The notes: a model not told the origin generated them from the letters alone. A DNA stretch of 43,527 nt from UBA1435 sp041663285 (GCA_041663285.1 JBAZSP010000007.1:1-43527), one strand, 5' to 3'; positions 1 to 7,723 are shown, numbered from the stretch's first letter. Made by a program: numbers and translations.

Positions 1-478
1 CTTTCGTCCATTGCGCAAAATTCCTAACTGCTGCCTTCCGTAGAAGTATGGGCCGTGTCTCAGTCCCATTGTGACGGACTCTCCGCTAAGAGCCGTTAGC
101 CGTCATAGCCTTGGTAGGCCATTACCCTACCAACTAGCTGGTAGCAGATACGCCGCTTCTGAAGTGATTTGCATCTTTAATCTTGCGATATTATAGGGAA
201 TTACCCCCGCTTTCGCGGGGCTATGCCCCACTTCAGAGTACGTTCGTATCCATTACTCACCCGTTTGCCACTAAACTCGCGCATAGCACGAGAGATTCCA
301 ACTACCAAGTCCGGAAACCAAACAACAATATTTCGATCTTAAAAGTAATATTTAGGAAAATTATGATGGTAGAAAATGGTTTGAAATACCTCGTGCTACA
401 CGCAAATTCCGTTCGACTTGCATGTCTTAGGCACACCGCCAGCGTTTACCCTGAGCCACGATCAAACTCTTAGTACAA
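1..478 (-). rRNA. rrs: 16S ribosomal RNA, 5' part (cut by window edge)
   Basis: Read on the minus strand, 461-470 gives AGAGTTTGAT, the universal 16S start, followed by the conserved GTGGCTCAG, ACGCTGGCGG and ACATGCAAGTCGAACGG blocks, then AAACGGGTGAGTAA, TGGGACTGAGACACGGCCC and the primer-338 region in the variant form ACTTCTACGGAAGGCAGCAG. The window ends near E. coli position 380, so about the first quarter of the gene is present. It is about 95 nt longer than the same part of E. coli because of an expanded V1 helix. The variants from universal primer sites are typical of CPR bacteria. The exact mature 5' end (near 478) is inferred from the usual distance to AGAGTTTGAT. Confidence 0.97.
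278..403 (-). other. Expanded V1 (helix 6) insertion in 16S rRNA
   Basis: On the plus strand, CGCGCATAGCACGAG (278-292) and CTCGTGCTACACGC (390-403) are inverted copies. In the rRNA they form a long stem (GCG..TAGCACGAG paired with CTCGTGCTA..CGC) closing a loop of about 97 nt. E. coli has a short hairpin here. The interior is AT-rich and has no ORF I would believe. It could be a stable rRNA extension or an excised intervening sequence. Confidence 0.75.
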
Positions 479-606
479 TTTCCGATTAAAATCGGATTAA
501 TTTCGATTTTCCCGAATTATCGGGGTCATCCTCCTGGTACTAACAGCCGTGGCCTTAGAAGCACTGACTGAATTTTAAAGTTCAAAAATCCGCGTTCAGC
601 GGATGG
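479..606 (-). other. 16S rRNA leader with three short hairpins
   Basis: The transcribed leader upstream of 16S holds three perfect short stems: TCCGC-GTTCA-GCGGA (589-603), CCCGA-ATTA-TCGGG (511-524) and CCGAT-TAAA-ATCGG (482-495). On the rRNA strand it also contains CCAGGAGGATGACC (near 524-537), which carries an AGGAGG. These may be processing or folding signals; the function is inferred. Confidence 0.45.
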
Positions 607-612
607 TATAGA

Positions 613-618
613 TATTAT
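613..618 (-). promoter_or_regulatory. Candidate rRNA promoter -10
   Basis: The minus strand reads ACTATAATATC here, giving a perfect TATAAT about 135 nt upstream of the 16S start. No convincing -35 lies at 16-18 bp; the nearest hexamer is TATTCT at 636-641. Confidence 0.5.
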
Positions 619-699
619 AGTACATAATTTTAAAAAGAATAGGGGCATTATCAAGTATCTTGTCCTGGTTTTTTGACATCGTTTACTATCTTAAAAAGT

Positions 700-1767
700 C
701 TATAACCGAATTTGATGGGCTTGTTCAAAATATTTTAAAGGCTCATCTTCGGATGAAGTAAGTATAGTTTGGTAAGTATGGCATATTTGGCCTACTAAAC
801 GACGATGGGTGGTGTCTAGTTCCGAAAATATATCATCAAGAAGAAGGATGGGTTTATCTTTAAATTCGGATTCAATAAAGTCAATTTGGGCAAGACGGAG
901 AGCCAGAACAGCTAGTCTCTGCTGACCACGACTACCCCAAAGTTCTAATTCCTTATTTGAGGTACAAAATGACCTGTTGCTAAAAGTATAGTCATCGCGG
1001 TGGCAGCCCGCCAAGGTATGACCACGGGATACTTCCTGCTGGAAATTTTTTTCCATAATTTGCGGGGTTAGGTACGAAGGATAATATGTTAGAAAAAGCT
1101 TATTAATTTCGGAAGAAGAGTGGGAGGAGAAAAAATGGTTGACAAATTTTATAAATAGATTTCGGTGATTATGGACGATGACATCGTTTTTGGCTAGAGA
1201 CTGATTCCAATAGTAAAGTTCGGCTGGCTGCGATTGCCCATTCCTGATTTGGTCGAGAAGCTCGTTTCGATGTTTTAGGGCCCGATTAAATTGAGAGAGA
1301 GCGGAGCAATAATGCCAGTTTATGGAAAAAACTTGATCCAGGAAAGATCGACGTCTCGAGGGCGAACCAGTTACTAGCCGGATATCATCGGGTTCAAAAA
1401 TTACAGAGTTAAACTGGGATAAGTATTTTTTTCGACTTTTTTTGACACGATTAATTAAATAATTCCGACTTATCGTCGTTTTACAAAGAGAAGACTTTTT
1501 TATCAGTTGGATTTCAAAAAGATAATTTTCGTTACCTTTCAAAGAATAGCCTTCGACGGTAGCGGATTGGGGGGAATTCCAATTTATCAGATTTGAAAGA
1601 GGGGCTGACCGAAAACTTTTTCCTGAGGCTAAAAAATAGATGGCTTCTAGAATATTCGTCTTGCCGACACCATTGTTGCCAATAATCAGATTAATATTTG
1701 GGGTAAACTGGAAGATTGAGCTGGGATAGGAACGAAAATTATTTAGGACAAGTTTGGTAAGATACAT
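700..1767 (-). CDS. recF: DNA replication and repair protein RecF
   Basis: A 355-residue SMC-like ABC ATPase that loads RecA at single-strand gaps together with RecO and RecR. The N-terminus MYLTKLVLNNFRSY is the family start. Walker A is GNNGVGKT near residues 30-37, the signature region is WGSRGQQRLAVLALR, and Walker B is PILLLDDIFSELD near the C-terminus. The length is normal for RecF (about 360). The open frame extends 44 codons further upstream, but that part has no RecF homology and runs into the divergent hydrolase gene, so I start at 1767. The hydrolase starts only 3 bp away on the other strand, which puts each gene's promoter inside or beside the other. Confidence 0.95.
   Translation of the reverse strand: MYLTKLVLNNFRSYPSSIFQFTPNINLIIGNNGVGKTNILEAIYFLASGKSFRSAPLSNLINWNSPQSATVEGYSLKGNENYLFEIQLIKKSSLCKTTISRNYLINRVKKSRKKYLSQFNSVIFEPDDIRLVTGSPSRRRSFLDQVFSINWHYCSALSQFNRALKHRNELLDQIRNGQSQPAELYYWNQSLAKNDVIVHNHRNLFIKFVNHFFSSHSSSEINKLFLTYYPSYLTPQIMEKNFQQEVSRGHTLAGCHRDDYTFSNRSFCTSNKELELWGSRGQQRLAVLALRLAQIDFIESEFKDKPILLLDDIFSELDTTHRRLVGQICHTYQTILTSSEDEPLKYFEQAHQIRL
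1755..1763 (+). promoter_or_regulatory. Extended -10 for the hydrolase gene
   Basis: TGGTAAGAT (TG-n-TAAGAT) ends 7 bp before the ATG at 1771, so transcription is predicted to start at or next to the ATG. It lies inside the first codons of recF on the other strand. Confidence 0.5.
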
Positions 1768-1770
1768 ATT

Positions 1771-2652
1771 ATGAAGATGGACAAAGATAGCACAAACCGG
1801 CTTGACGTGACGGCTTTTAGCGAGAAGAAGGTAAAAATAAACGATATTTACATGAATTATGCGGAGGCAGGTAGAGGGGACCCAATTGTTTTGATACACG
1901 GTTGGACGAATAATTGGATTGGGTTTGTTCCTGTCGCGAAGGAGTTGCTAGAGAAATACAGAGTGATATTGGTTGATTTGCCGGGGTACGGTGGGAGTGA
2001 TAGGTTGGAAAAGTACAGCATGGAGATTGAGGCCGGTTATGTGAAACTGTTTTTGGAGAAACTAGATATTGAAAACTGCACCTTAGTGGGGCATTCCATG
2101 GGAGGCTATGTGGTGGCAAAATGCTATCAAAATTTCCCAAATTCAATGGCCAGGATAGTGTTAGTCGGTGGAGTGTTTAAGAAAAACAACAAAGAAAGGA
2201 CATTAAAGATCAGCCACAAGCTTTATTCCCTGGCTAAGAGACATGAAAAAATCAGGGATTTGATGAATCGGATAATAAAAAGAAAGAGCTATTCCTATTT
2301 TACTGCAAAGCTAATTAACATGTATAAATTCGATAAAAATATAATCGATCTTTACGGAGCAATCGAATACAAAAATGTATGTAAAAGAGTTTACGTTGAG
2401 TTGGGAGAAGAAGCCATGAGGGACGAAACCAGGATTGAGGAAATGATTAAAAACAATAGTGTCCCGATGTTGTTGATCTTTGGAAAGTACGACAAGATCG
2501 CAAATTTAGCTCAGGCAAGGGCATGTCTTGAAGGCAAGGGTGATTATCAATATGCAGAGATTGATGAATCGGGGCACATTGTGACGGTGGAAAAACCCAA
2601 GGAAGTAGCCCAGGCAATTGAAACTTTTATTGTTGGTAATAAAATAAGTTAA
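1771..2652 (+). CDS. Alpha/beta-fold hydrolase
   Basis: A 293-residue alpha/beta hydrolase of unknown substrate. It has the oxyanion-hole segment IVLIHGWTNNW near residue 40, the nucleophile elbow LVGHSMGGY near 105, an acid-loop candidate LIFGKYDKIA, and the catalytic His in ESGHIVTVEKP near the C-terminus, so the triad Ser/Asp/His is complete. No signal peptide is visible, so it is probably cytoplasmic. The start is ATG 1771 (an in-frame ATG at 1777 is possible). It is followed 4 bp later by an acyltransferase-like gene, which makes lipid or ester chemistry plausible but unproven. Confidence 0.85.
   Translation: MKMDKDSTNRLDVTAFSEKKVKINDIYMNYAEAGRGDPIVLIHGWTNNWIGFVPVAKELLEKYRVILVDLPGYGGSDRLEKYSMEIEAGYVKLFLEKLDIENCTLVGHSMGGYVVAKCYQNFPNSMARIVLVGGVFKKNNKERTLKISHKLYSLAKRHEKIRDLMNRIIKRKSYSYFTAKLINMYKFDKNIIDLYGAIEYKNVCKRVYVELGEEAMRDETRIEEMIKNNSVPMLLIFGKYDKIANLAQARACLEGKGDYQYAEIDESGHIVTVEKPKEVAQAIETFIVGNKIS
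1784..1792 (-). promoter_or_regulatory. Candidate extended -10 for recF
   Basis: The minus strand reads TGCTATCTT (TG-n-TATCTT), placing transcription start about 9 nt before the recF ATG. The element lies inside the first codons of the divergent hydrolase gene. Confidence 0.35.
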
Positions 2653-2656
2653 ATAA

Positions 2657-3592
2657 ATGATTCGCCTGATTAAAAAAATCTATAGATTTTTAGATAAAAA
2701 GAGCTGGAAAGGCCTAATAAATGAGGGAAGAAAGCGGAAGCATAGGATTCATTGGAGATTTTTAAGGTGTCTTGATAACAAATTTATTGGCGTGAATAAA
2801 GCAATTAAGAAATGGGCGAAACTGGAAAGTAAGATAAAAAAAATTGGGCTGGCCAGGGTTTCGAAGGAGTTGATTACTCTGTTGAATATTGAAGTTGAGT
2901 TGTCAAAGAAGATTGATAAGTGGACGAAAAAGGGAAGAGGGGCAATTTTTGTGGGATTAAACCATGATTCCTGGATTGAGGCTTTTATTTTTTTTAGTCT
3001 GTTAAAAAGGGATGATTTTAGGGCTATCGGATTAATTTCTTTTTCGAGACTGGGGAAGAACTATGCCAAATATATATTGCCGGTAATGGAAAGAAAGTAT
3101 GCCTGGAATTACGAGAAAAGTTCAATAGTTAAGTGGGATAAACTATTGCTTCGGGCGGAAAATTTGGCGATAGAGGACGTAAATAATATTAATAAGGATA
3201 CCTTTGACAAGGCAGCAAGAAATTTGGGGAAGGGGGAGAGCATTTTGATTTTTACAACCGGAGGTCATGGGATAAAATCTAAGTGGGGTTACGGAATTGA
3301 GGAGATCATTAAGAGGATCGATGCCAATGAGTTGGCCAATGTCGACATAGTACCTTTTTATTTTAGCGGGCTAAAAAAATGGGATGTGGTGAAGAGAATT
3401 AGTTTGGCAGCTTTGAATAAAAACCCTCCTAAACTTGGGGTTAAAATAACAGTAGGCAAGATCCTTACCTTGGGAAACATTAAATTTAACTGGGAAGTTA
3501 ATGAGCGGGGAGTATTTTCAAAATGGCTTAGGTGGAAATTACTAACTACAATGGGATTTGCAGTGGAAAAAGTGGGAGTTAGAAACCGTTAA
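2657..3592 (+). CDS. Possible PlsC-like acyltransferase
   Basis: A 311-residue basic protein. Residues near 97-108 read FVGLNHDSWIEAF, which resembles the NHxSxxD catalytic block of PlsC-type glycerolipid acyltransferases, with Glu in place of the usual Asp. A later IFTTGGHGIKSKWGYG sits where the family has its FPEGTRS block. A hydrophobic stretch and two patches reading DIVPFYFSG and GVKITVGKI fit the same fold. I give the family as likely, not certain, because both motifs are degenerate. It lies 4 bp after the hydrolase and abuts the next ATG, which points to co-transcription. Confidence 0.5.
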   Translation: MIRLIKKIYRFLDKKSWKGLINEGRKRKHRIHWRFLRCLDNKFIGVNKAIKKWAKLESKIKKIGLARVSKELITLLNIEVELSKKIDKWTKKGRGAIFVGLNHDSWIEAFIFFSLLKRDDFRAIGLISFSRLGKNYAKYILPVMERKYAWNYEKSSIVKWDKLLLRAENLAIEDVNNINKDTFDKAARNLGKGESILIFTTGGHGIKSKWGYGIEEIIKRIDANELANVDIVPFYFSGLKKWDVVKRISLAALNKNPPKLGVKITVGKILTLGNIKFNWEVNERGVFSKWLRWKLLTTMGFAVEKVGVRNR

Positions 3593-3994
3593 ATGGACCT
3601 AATGGAAGATATAATGGTTAATTCCCCGGCAAGTGCCGAATATACCTTTTCCTTCGGGGGTGGTATTTTGGGCGATTATGCGCCGGGACAGCAAAGACAT
3701 TTATATACATTGCTAGGAACAAACAAAACACCAAATGAAGTATTGGCAGGTTTGGAAATGCCAGAAAATTTATTAAAACAAGTCGAATTTAAAGTTATGG
3801 TGGGAGAAAGACTAAAAGAGGCGGTTTTGAGAGTGTTAAAAGAGGAATTGGGCTTAGAAGATATTTTTAGTTTTGAATATAGGTTTTCTAAGAAAAGGCA
3901 GGATTTGGTTTATGTACGGGTGGTATGCCGAAATTCAGACTTAAACGGACGAACTTTTAGAGGTCTGTATTTGTATTGGTACCAAATAGAGTAA
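3593..3994 (+). CDS. Small Nudix-like protein with degenerate Nudix box
   Basis: A 133-residue protein. Residues near 72-92 read GERLKEAVLRVLKEELGLED, which follows the Nudix pattern E-x7-R-E-x-x-E-E-x-G-U except that the Glu after the Arg is Val. The glycine-rich part before the box is also poorly kept. It could be an inactive or altered Nudix protein, or an unrelated alpha/beta protein. ATG 3593 immediately follows the stop of the previous gene; in-frame ATGs at 3602 and 3614 are alternatives. Confidence 0.55.
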   Translation: MDLMEDIMVNSPASAEYTFSFGGGILGDYAPGQQRHLYTLLGTNKTPNEVLAGLEMPENLLKQVEFKVMVGERLKEAVLRVLKEELGLEDIFSFEYRFSKKRQDLVYVRVVCRNSDLNGRTFRGLYLYWYQIE

Positions 3995-4008
3995 ACCAGA
4001 AGGTAAGG

Positions 4009-4014
4009 TATAAT
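4009..4014 (+). promoter_or_regulatory. -10 element of the DUF218 gene (leaderless)
   Basis: A perfect TATAAT ends 6 bp before ATG 4021. It decides the start: an upstream in-frame ATG at 3976 would lie upstream of the promoter. Confidence 0.55.
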
Positions 4015-4020
4015 TTGGTT

Positions 4021-4863
4021 ATGGGTTATGTATCGAAAAGAAACGATGCGTCTCAGGCTTTTGACTATGAAGAGCTTCAAGAAATTTTGAAAATGGAAGC
4101 GAAACGACCGATACGAGAGGAAAAGAGGATGGTTAAGCTGGTAGATTATTCCCTGGCAAGGAAGTGGCTCAAAGAAATCGGGGTTGATTCTAAAGCTTTT
4201 TCTCGAATGGTAGGTATAATAAGTATTATTGACGAGTGCAATAAAATAAAAGAAAAAATTGGAAAATTGACTTTAGAAAAAGTAAACAAAAAAGAAGAGG
4301 GCTTGCTAAAGTTGCTAGAGAAAATTAAGCTATATTTAGGGCAAGAGGATACTTTAGAGAATGGAGATATTATTTTGGTTTTTGGTGGGAAAAATCCGGG
4401 CAGAATTAAAAAAGCGGTAGAATTGTGGAAACAAGGCTGGGCACCAAGGATTTTAATCAGCGGCAATCATCCGATTTATTTTGAACACGAACCAGAAGCA
4501 CTGGCTTATAAAAAATGGGCAATAGAAAACGGGGTTCCAGAAAAGTCGATTTTGACCGAATCACAAAGCATAACGATAGTGGACAACATTAAGAGAAGTT
4601 TGAGTTTGTTGGAAAATAGGAAAGTAATATTTAATAAAATAATAACAGTCATTGGCTGGTATGCCCAAAAACGGGCTTGGATGTCGCTTGATAAATATTT
4701 ACCCCGTAATAAACAGATTATTAGGGTGAATGCTTTTCTGGATGATGATAACCAATTATCCCCGACTAAATGGCATTTATCAGAATTTGGAATAAATATT
4801 ATCTTTAATGAATTTGTCAAAATGAAGATACATGACTGGCTGGTGATGAATAGCAGGGTTTGA
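4021..4863 (+). CDS. DUF218 (YdcF/SanA-type) protein
   Basis: About 280 residues. The C-terminal two thirds match the DUF218 fold: DIILVFGGKNPGRIKKAVEL, then RILISGNHP, ENGVPEKSILTES and VIGWYAQKRAWMSL, in the family's order. DUF218 proteins (YdcF, SanA, ElyC) are linked to envelope biogenesis, but most have a membrane anchor that is not visible here; the N-terminal 90 residues are charged and helical. The start was moved from 3976 to 4021 because a TATAAT lies just upstream of 4021. The function beyond the family is unknown. Confidence 0.75.
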   Translation: MGYVSKRNDASQAFDYEELQEILKMEAKRPIREEKRMVKLVDYSLARKWLKEIGVDSKAFSRMVGIISIIDECNKIKEKIGKLTLEKVNKKEEGLLKLLEKIKLYLGQEDTLENGDIILVFGGKNPGRIKKAVELWKQGWAPRILISGNHPIYFEHEPEALAYKKWAIENGVPEKSILTESQSITIVDNIKRSLSLLENRKVIFNKIITVIGWYAQKRAWMSLDKYLPRNKQIIRVNAFLDDDNQLSPTKWHLSEFGINIIFNEFVKMKIHDWLVMNSRV

Positions 4864-4908
4864 AATCCAGGGCTCAGAATTTTTCTTCCCCACCAGAATT
4901 GGTATTAA

Positions 4909-4917
4909 TGCTATATT
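4909..4917 (+). promoter_or_regulatory. Extended -10 of the methyltransferase gene
   Basis: TGCTATATT (TG-n-TATATT) ends 8 bp before ATG 4926, so the mRNA is predicted to begin at or 1-2 nt before the ATG. Confidence 0.55.
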
Positions 4918-4925
4918 AATTTTAA

Positions 4926-5732
4926 ATGCCGGAAGGAATTTACGATATACAGCCGCTTCGAGTAACTTGCAGAGCTCCGGAGTCGATTACTAGACCTTTT
5001 GGGTTAGGAGAAAAGGACATCTTGAATCTTCCACCGAAACCGGTGGTGGTAGAAATAGGAAGCGGCCTTTATCAGGAGCTGGCGACGTGGATAAAAACAA
5101 TAAGGCCGGATGCGGTAACTGTATCGATTGATCCCACACTGGCTTTAAGACCCTCAAAAGATAACCCACTTTTGTTAAATTTTGGCGATGGCGAAGCAGG
5201 TGATTTTATAGTTTATACAGACACTGAGTCACCACCTCGAGAACTTACCTATAAAGCCTTAGGCCAAGAGCCAAAAACACCAGTGGATGAAAAGGATTCT
5301 CATATCAGCCTTGAACGGGCAAAAAACGGAGCAGGGATTCACAAAAACAGATTAAGAAAGTCACCTAAGGGAGGAGCAGTAGCGGCAATAGCACCGGCGA
5401 TTCCTCTGGCTAGTTCGTGTGTCGATCTATTAATCGACTCTTATGCCGCGGCAACGCATTATTGCACGGATGAAGAGAGAACAAGGGCTTATTTTGGACA
5501 AATAACTGACCTTTTAAAGGCTGGGGGGCAGGCTTATCTTTTCCCGATTGACTCCTATACTGATTTTGTTACCAAAATGAGCGATGAAGATCGTAACGCT
5601 AAGGCCAGGAAAAACGTAACTAGTGCCTTGAGTCAAATTGAAGGTATATCGGTTGAATATTTTGAGTCTGTCGTTGATAACAAATATACTAGAGTGGGGA
5701 TAAGGATATATAAAAAAAGACCTGGTGATTAA
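4926..5732 (+). CDS. Class I SAM-dependent methyltransferase-like protein
   Basis: A 268-residue protein with a Rossmann-type methyltransferase layout: motif I VVVEIGSGLYQEL near residue 41, an acidic end of strand 2 at VTVSIDPTLAL near 66, a motif IV-like ASSCVDLLIDSYAA near 160, and LLKAGGQAYLF as the post-motif strand. A long insertion, residues 90-150, contains charged low-complexity sequence between strands 2 and 4, which is unusual. The substrate cannot be told. The gene stands alone behind its own leaderless-type promoter. Confidence 0.65.
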   Translation: MPEGIYDIQPLRVTCRAPESITRPFGLGEKDILNLPPKPVVVEIGSGLYQELATWIKTIRPDAVTVSIDPTLALRPSKDNPLLLNFGDGEAGDFIVYTDTESPPRELTYKALGQEPKTPVDEKDSHISLERAKNGAGIHKNRLRKSPKGGAVAAIAPAIPLASSCVDLLIDSYAAATHYCTDEERTRAYFGQITDLLKAGGQAYLFPIDSYTDFVTKMSDEDRNAKARKNVTSALSQIEGISVEYFESVVDNKYTRVGIRIYKKRPGD

Positions 5733-5915
5733 TCTGGGGTGATTGATTACAGAAATAACGAAATTGATTGGCCAGGCATCAGGGTGCGGGATTAATTTTG
5801 TTTAAATCATTTTACAGATGGCAATAACGGAGTAGAAGACGGCTGGATTTTGGACAATGGAGGGCAGGTAAAACTTAAGGCAAGTTGTGGAACAAGTCGA
5901 AAACTAAAATAAAGG
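5733..5915 (+). other. Intergenic stretch with possible decayed coding remnant
   Basis: Directly after the methyltransferase stop, the same frame is open for 20 codons to a TAA at 5793, then for another 38 codons (5796-5912, with a DGWILDNGGQVKLK-like reading) to a TAA. There is no start codon. It may be an eroded 3' extension or chance; I see no RNA gene. Confidence 0.2.
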
Positions 5916-6605
5916 TTAAAACTTGTCGATATAATATTTGTGTTCTTTGAACTTAAAGTCGCGGTCTAAAAACCAACTTAGGATATCATCCTCATTGTGG
6001 TATTTTGGAGAGATTTGGCGGAATTCATCAACCGTCACAAACTTATTATGACCTTCAATAGTATCGGTAAGATTACCCTCGAGATTGGTAACTTCTAATA
6101 CCTGAAAAAATTTATCTTCCAACTGCTGGCCAGAAGTCTGGTCGTAAACCATTTCGTGAAGTTCATAGCAGAATCGGCATTCGCCTGTCAGGCCTGATTC
6201 CTCTTGAAGTTCCCGTAAAGCGGTTTGAGGAAGGGTTTCGCCATAACGAACTTTGCCCGTCATAAAACCCCAGTAGCCAAAATATGGCTCTTTAAGCCGC
6301 TGCTGGATTAGAAATAGTTCTTGGCCTTTGACAACCTTATGAGGGATAAGGAGAACGCCAATTTTGGCCTGTTTCTCGACTACATAAGAGGTAGTGTCCA
6401 ATTTGCCGGCGGCGATTTTCCCTTTGGCGGTTAGACTGTAGAGTGAGTTCTCTTTTTGGATTAAGCCAGTGGTAACTAAAATTCGAAGGTGGTAACTGAA
6501 GTTATCGGTAGTTAGAGAGTCAATGTTTAGATCTTTGAATCGCGACTGGGGTTTGTAGAGAAGGACTGACAATATTTTTAGCTGAATATCGTTTGAATTA
6601 TCCAT
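5916..6605 (-). CDS. Nudix hydrolase with N-terminal winged-helix domain
   Basis: About 229 residues in two domains. Residues 1-70 are a winged helix-turn-helix (LKILSVLLYKPQSRFKDL ... FSYHLRILVTTGLI ... LYSLTAKG), as in ArsR/MarR-like transcription factors. Residues 80-225 are a Nudix domain with a full Nudix box GKVRYGETLPQTALRELQEE followed by SGL. Such fusions usually sense or hydrolyse a nucleotide-sugar or ADP-ribose derivative while binding DNA. I use ATG 6605, not 6623, because a promoter with extended -10 ends 6 bp before it. It lies downstream of the MerR gene on the same strand, with three palindromes between them that could be autoregulatory sites. Confidence 0.85.
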   Translation of the reverse strand: MDNSNDIQLKILSVLLYKPQSRFKDLNIDSLTTDNFSYHLRILVTTGLIQKENSLYSLTAKGKIAAGKLDTTSYVVEKQAKIGVLLIPHKVVKGQELFLIQQRLKEPYFGYWGFMTGKVRYGETLPQTALRELQEESGLTGECRFCYELHEMVYDQTSGQQLEDKFFQVLEVTNLEGNLTDTIEGHNKFVTVDEFRQISPKYHNEDDILSWFLDRDFKFKEHKYYIDKF

Positions 6606-6611
6606 AGGTGG

Positions 6612-6639
6612 ATAATGCCACAAAAAAAGGAGGAATCAA
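6612..6639 (-). promoter_or_regulatory. Promoter of the winged-helix Nudix gene
   Basis: On the minus strand, TTGATT (6634-6639), a 16-bp spacer, then TG-G-CATTAT (hexamer 6612-6617), ending 6 bp before ATG 6605. This is one of the few leaderless-type promoters here that also has a fair -35. Confidence 0.55.
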
Positions 6640-6715
6640 GTGAAAACGATTTCACTAGTTACCGACCTTAAGGCTAGCGTACGAACTTCCCTATTATCGG
6701 TAATTTATCTAGATA
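6639..6715 (-). promoter_or_regulatory. Cluster of three palindromes (candidate operators)
   Basis: AGTGAAA-ACGA-TTTCACT (6639-6656) directly abuts the -35 of the Nudix promoter. TTACCGA (6659-6665) is the inverted match of TCGGTAA (6697-6703). TATCTAGATA (6706-6715) is a perfect palindrome. The winged-helix Nudix protein is the natural candidate to bind here; a terminator for the MerR gene is an alternative for the first hairpin, but no T-run follows it closely. Confidence 0.4.
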
Positions 6716-6746
6716 TCGCAGAAACAGTAAGGTAATTGGATAAATA

Positions 6747-7562
6747 TTAGAAGATAGGTAAGTAAATCTCGAAGAACTGCTTTTTGGGATCACTGCTAAT
6801 CTTACGATAGATTTCAAAATCGGGGACATCGTGACGGACCTGAAGATGATTAAGGCGGCAATATTTTTCCAATTCTTTCCAAAAGAGAGATACCATCTCC
6901 CCTACTCCGTTGTGGGTGTAGGTGATAACTTTCCCTGGATTGAAAGTCATTTTTTGAACGACATTTTTATATTGGGGATTAATTTTCATACCAGGCTGAA
7001 CTAGGGCACATATTTTAATTAATGATTTTTTTGGCTGATAAGTTGGATTATCAAAAATCGCGGCTGTGGTGAAGCTGCGGCCAGGTGAACTAAACATTGA
7101 TCTTAGCTCCTGGCAATATTGACCTATCTTGACGTAAGATCCAATTCTTTCAATATAAAAGACTTCGAGCGGCTTCAGAATTTTTATAAGTGGCCGGATC
7201 ATGGTGCCATTACTCTCTATATTGGCTAAGAATTTTTCAAGATTACTCAAATTAAATTTGAGTGTATTAATCTGGTCTTTAATGGCCTTCTTTTTCTTTT
7301 CAAACAGGGCTTTTAAATCACCTTTTTGCCGGATATCTTTTAAGGTAACTCCAAGGGTGGTTAGTAGCAGGACCATTTGATAGTCCAAAACCTGGGACTC
7401 GTTATAGTAGCGGTAGCCTTCGGGTGAGACTTCGACAGGTTTGATGATGTTATTTTGGTCATACCAAATGATGGTTCTTTTGGTAGTTCCAGCGAGTTTG
7501 GCAAATTCTCCAGCGGTGATTAGGTTAGTTCCGCCAGAGGCGGATTTCACTTGGTTCAACAT
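6747..7562 (-). CDS. MerR-family regulator with GyrI/BmrR-like effector domain
   Basis: About 271 residues. The N-terminus (LITAGEFAKLAGTTKRTIIW, then YDQNNIIKP and GYRYYNESQV) is a MerR winged helix-turn-helix, followed by a helical linker (KKKKAIKDQINTLKFNLSNL) and a C-terminal GyrI-like domain (IKILKPLEVFYIERIG ... FFEIYLPI) of the kind that binds drugs in BmrR. The open frame extends to a GTG at 7610, but TATAAT on this strand (7599-7604) would place the transcript start downstream of it, so I take ATG 7562. It is divergent from the UvrA-like gene, with repeated palindromes between them, and probably controls it in response to a toxic small molecule. Confidence 0.88.
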   Translation of the reverse strand: MLNQVKSASGGTNLITAGEFAKLAGTTKRTIIWYDQNNIIKPVEVSPEGYRYYNESQVLDYQMVLLLTTLGVTLKDIRQKGDLKALFEKKKKAIKDQINTLKFNLSNLEKFLANIESNGTMIRPLIKILKPLEVFYIERIGSYVKIGQYCQELRSMFSSPGRSFTTAAIFDNPTYQPKKSLIKICALVQPGMKINPQYKNVVQKMTFNPGKVITYTHNGVGEMVSLFWKELEKYCRLNHLQVRHDVPDFEIYRKISSDPKKQFFEIYLPIF

Positions 7563-7594
7563 AATTAGGTGCTTGACTATAACGTTACGTAGTA

Positions 7595-7682
7595 GCTTAT
7601 TATAAGCCACCTAACGGTGTCTGGCAACGCCTAAGGTAAAAGTTGTTAGATCTTGTTGAAGCACGCTTATAAGAGCCTAACG
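7595..7682. promoter_or_regulatory. Repeated operator between merR-type and uvrA-like genes
   Basis: Two similar blocks: GCTTAT-T-ATAAGC followed by CCTAACG (7595-7616), and GCTTATAAG followed by CCTAACG (7665-7682). Each joins a palindrome to the same CCTAACG tail. The first contains the -10 (TATAAT on the minus strand) of the regulator gene; the second lies about 35 bp before the UvrA-like -10 candidate TATATT (7707-7712). Direct-repeat operators for the MerR-type protein are the simplest reading. Confidence 0.5.
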
Positions 7683-7723
7683 ACTCTTTTAACGCACTGA
7701 AGAAAATATATTTTTATCTTGTT

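Noticed and set aside
183..473. Plus-strand open frame of 96 codons
   Set aside because: It lies wholly inside the 16S rRNA gene on the opposite strand.
1768..1899. N-terminal extension of recF
   Set aside because: No RecF homology, crosses the divergent hydrolase gene, and the family start MYLTKL is at 1767.
3976..4020. Upstream ATG of the DUF218 gene
   Set aside because: A perfect TATAAT lies between it and ATG 4021; the extra residues are unlike the family.
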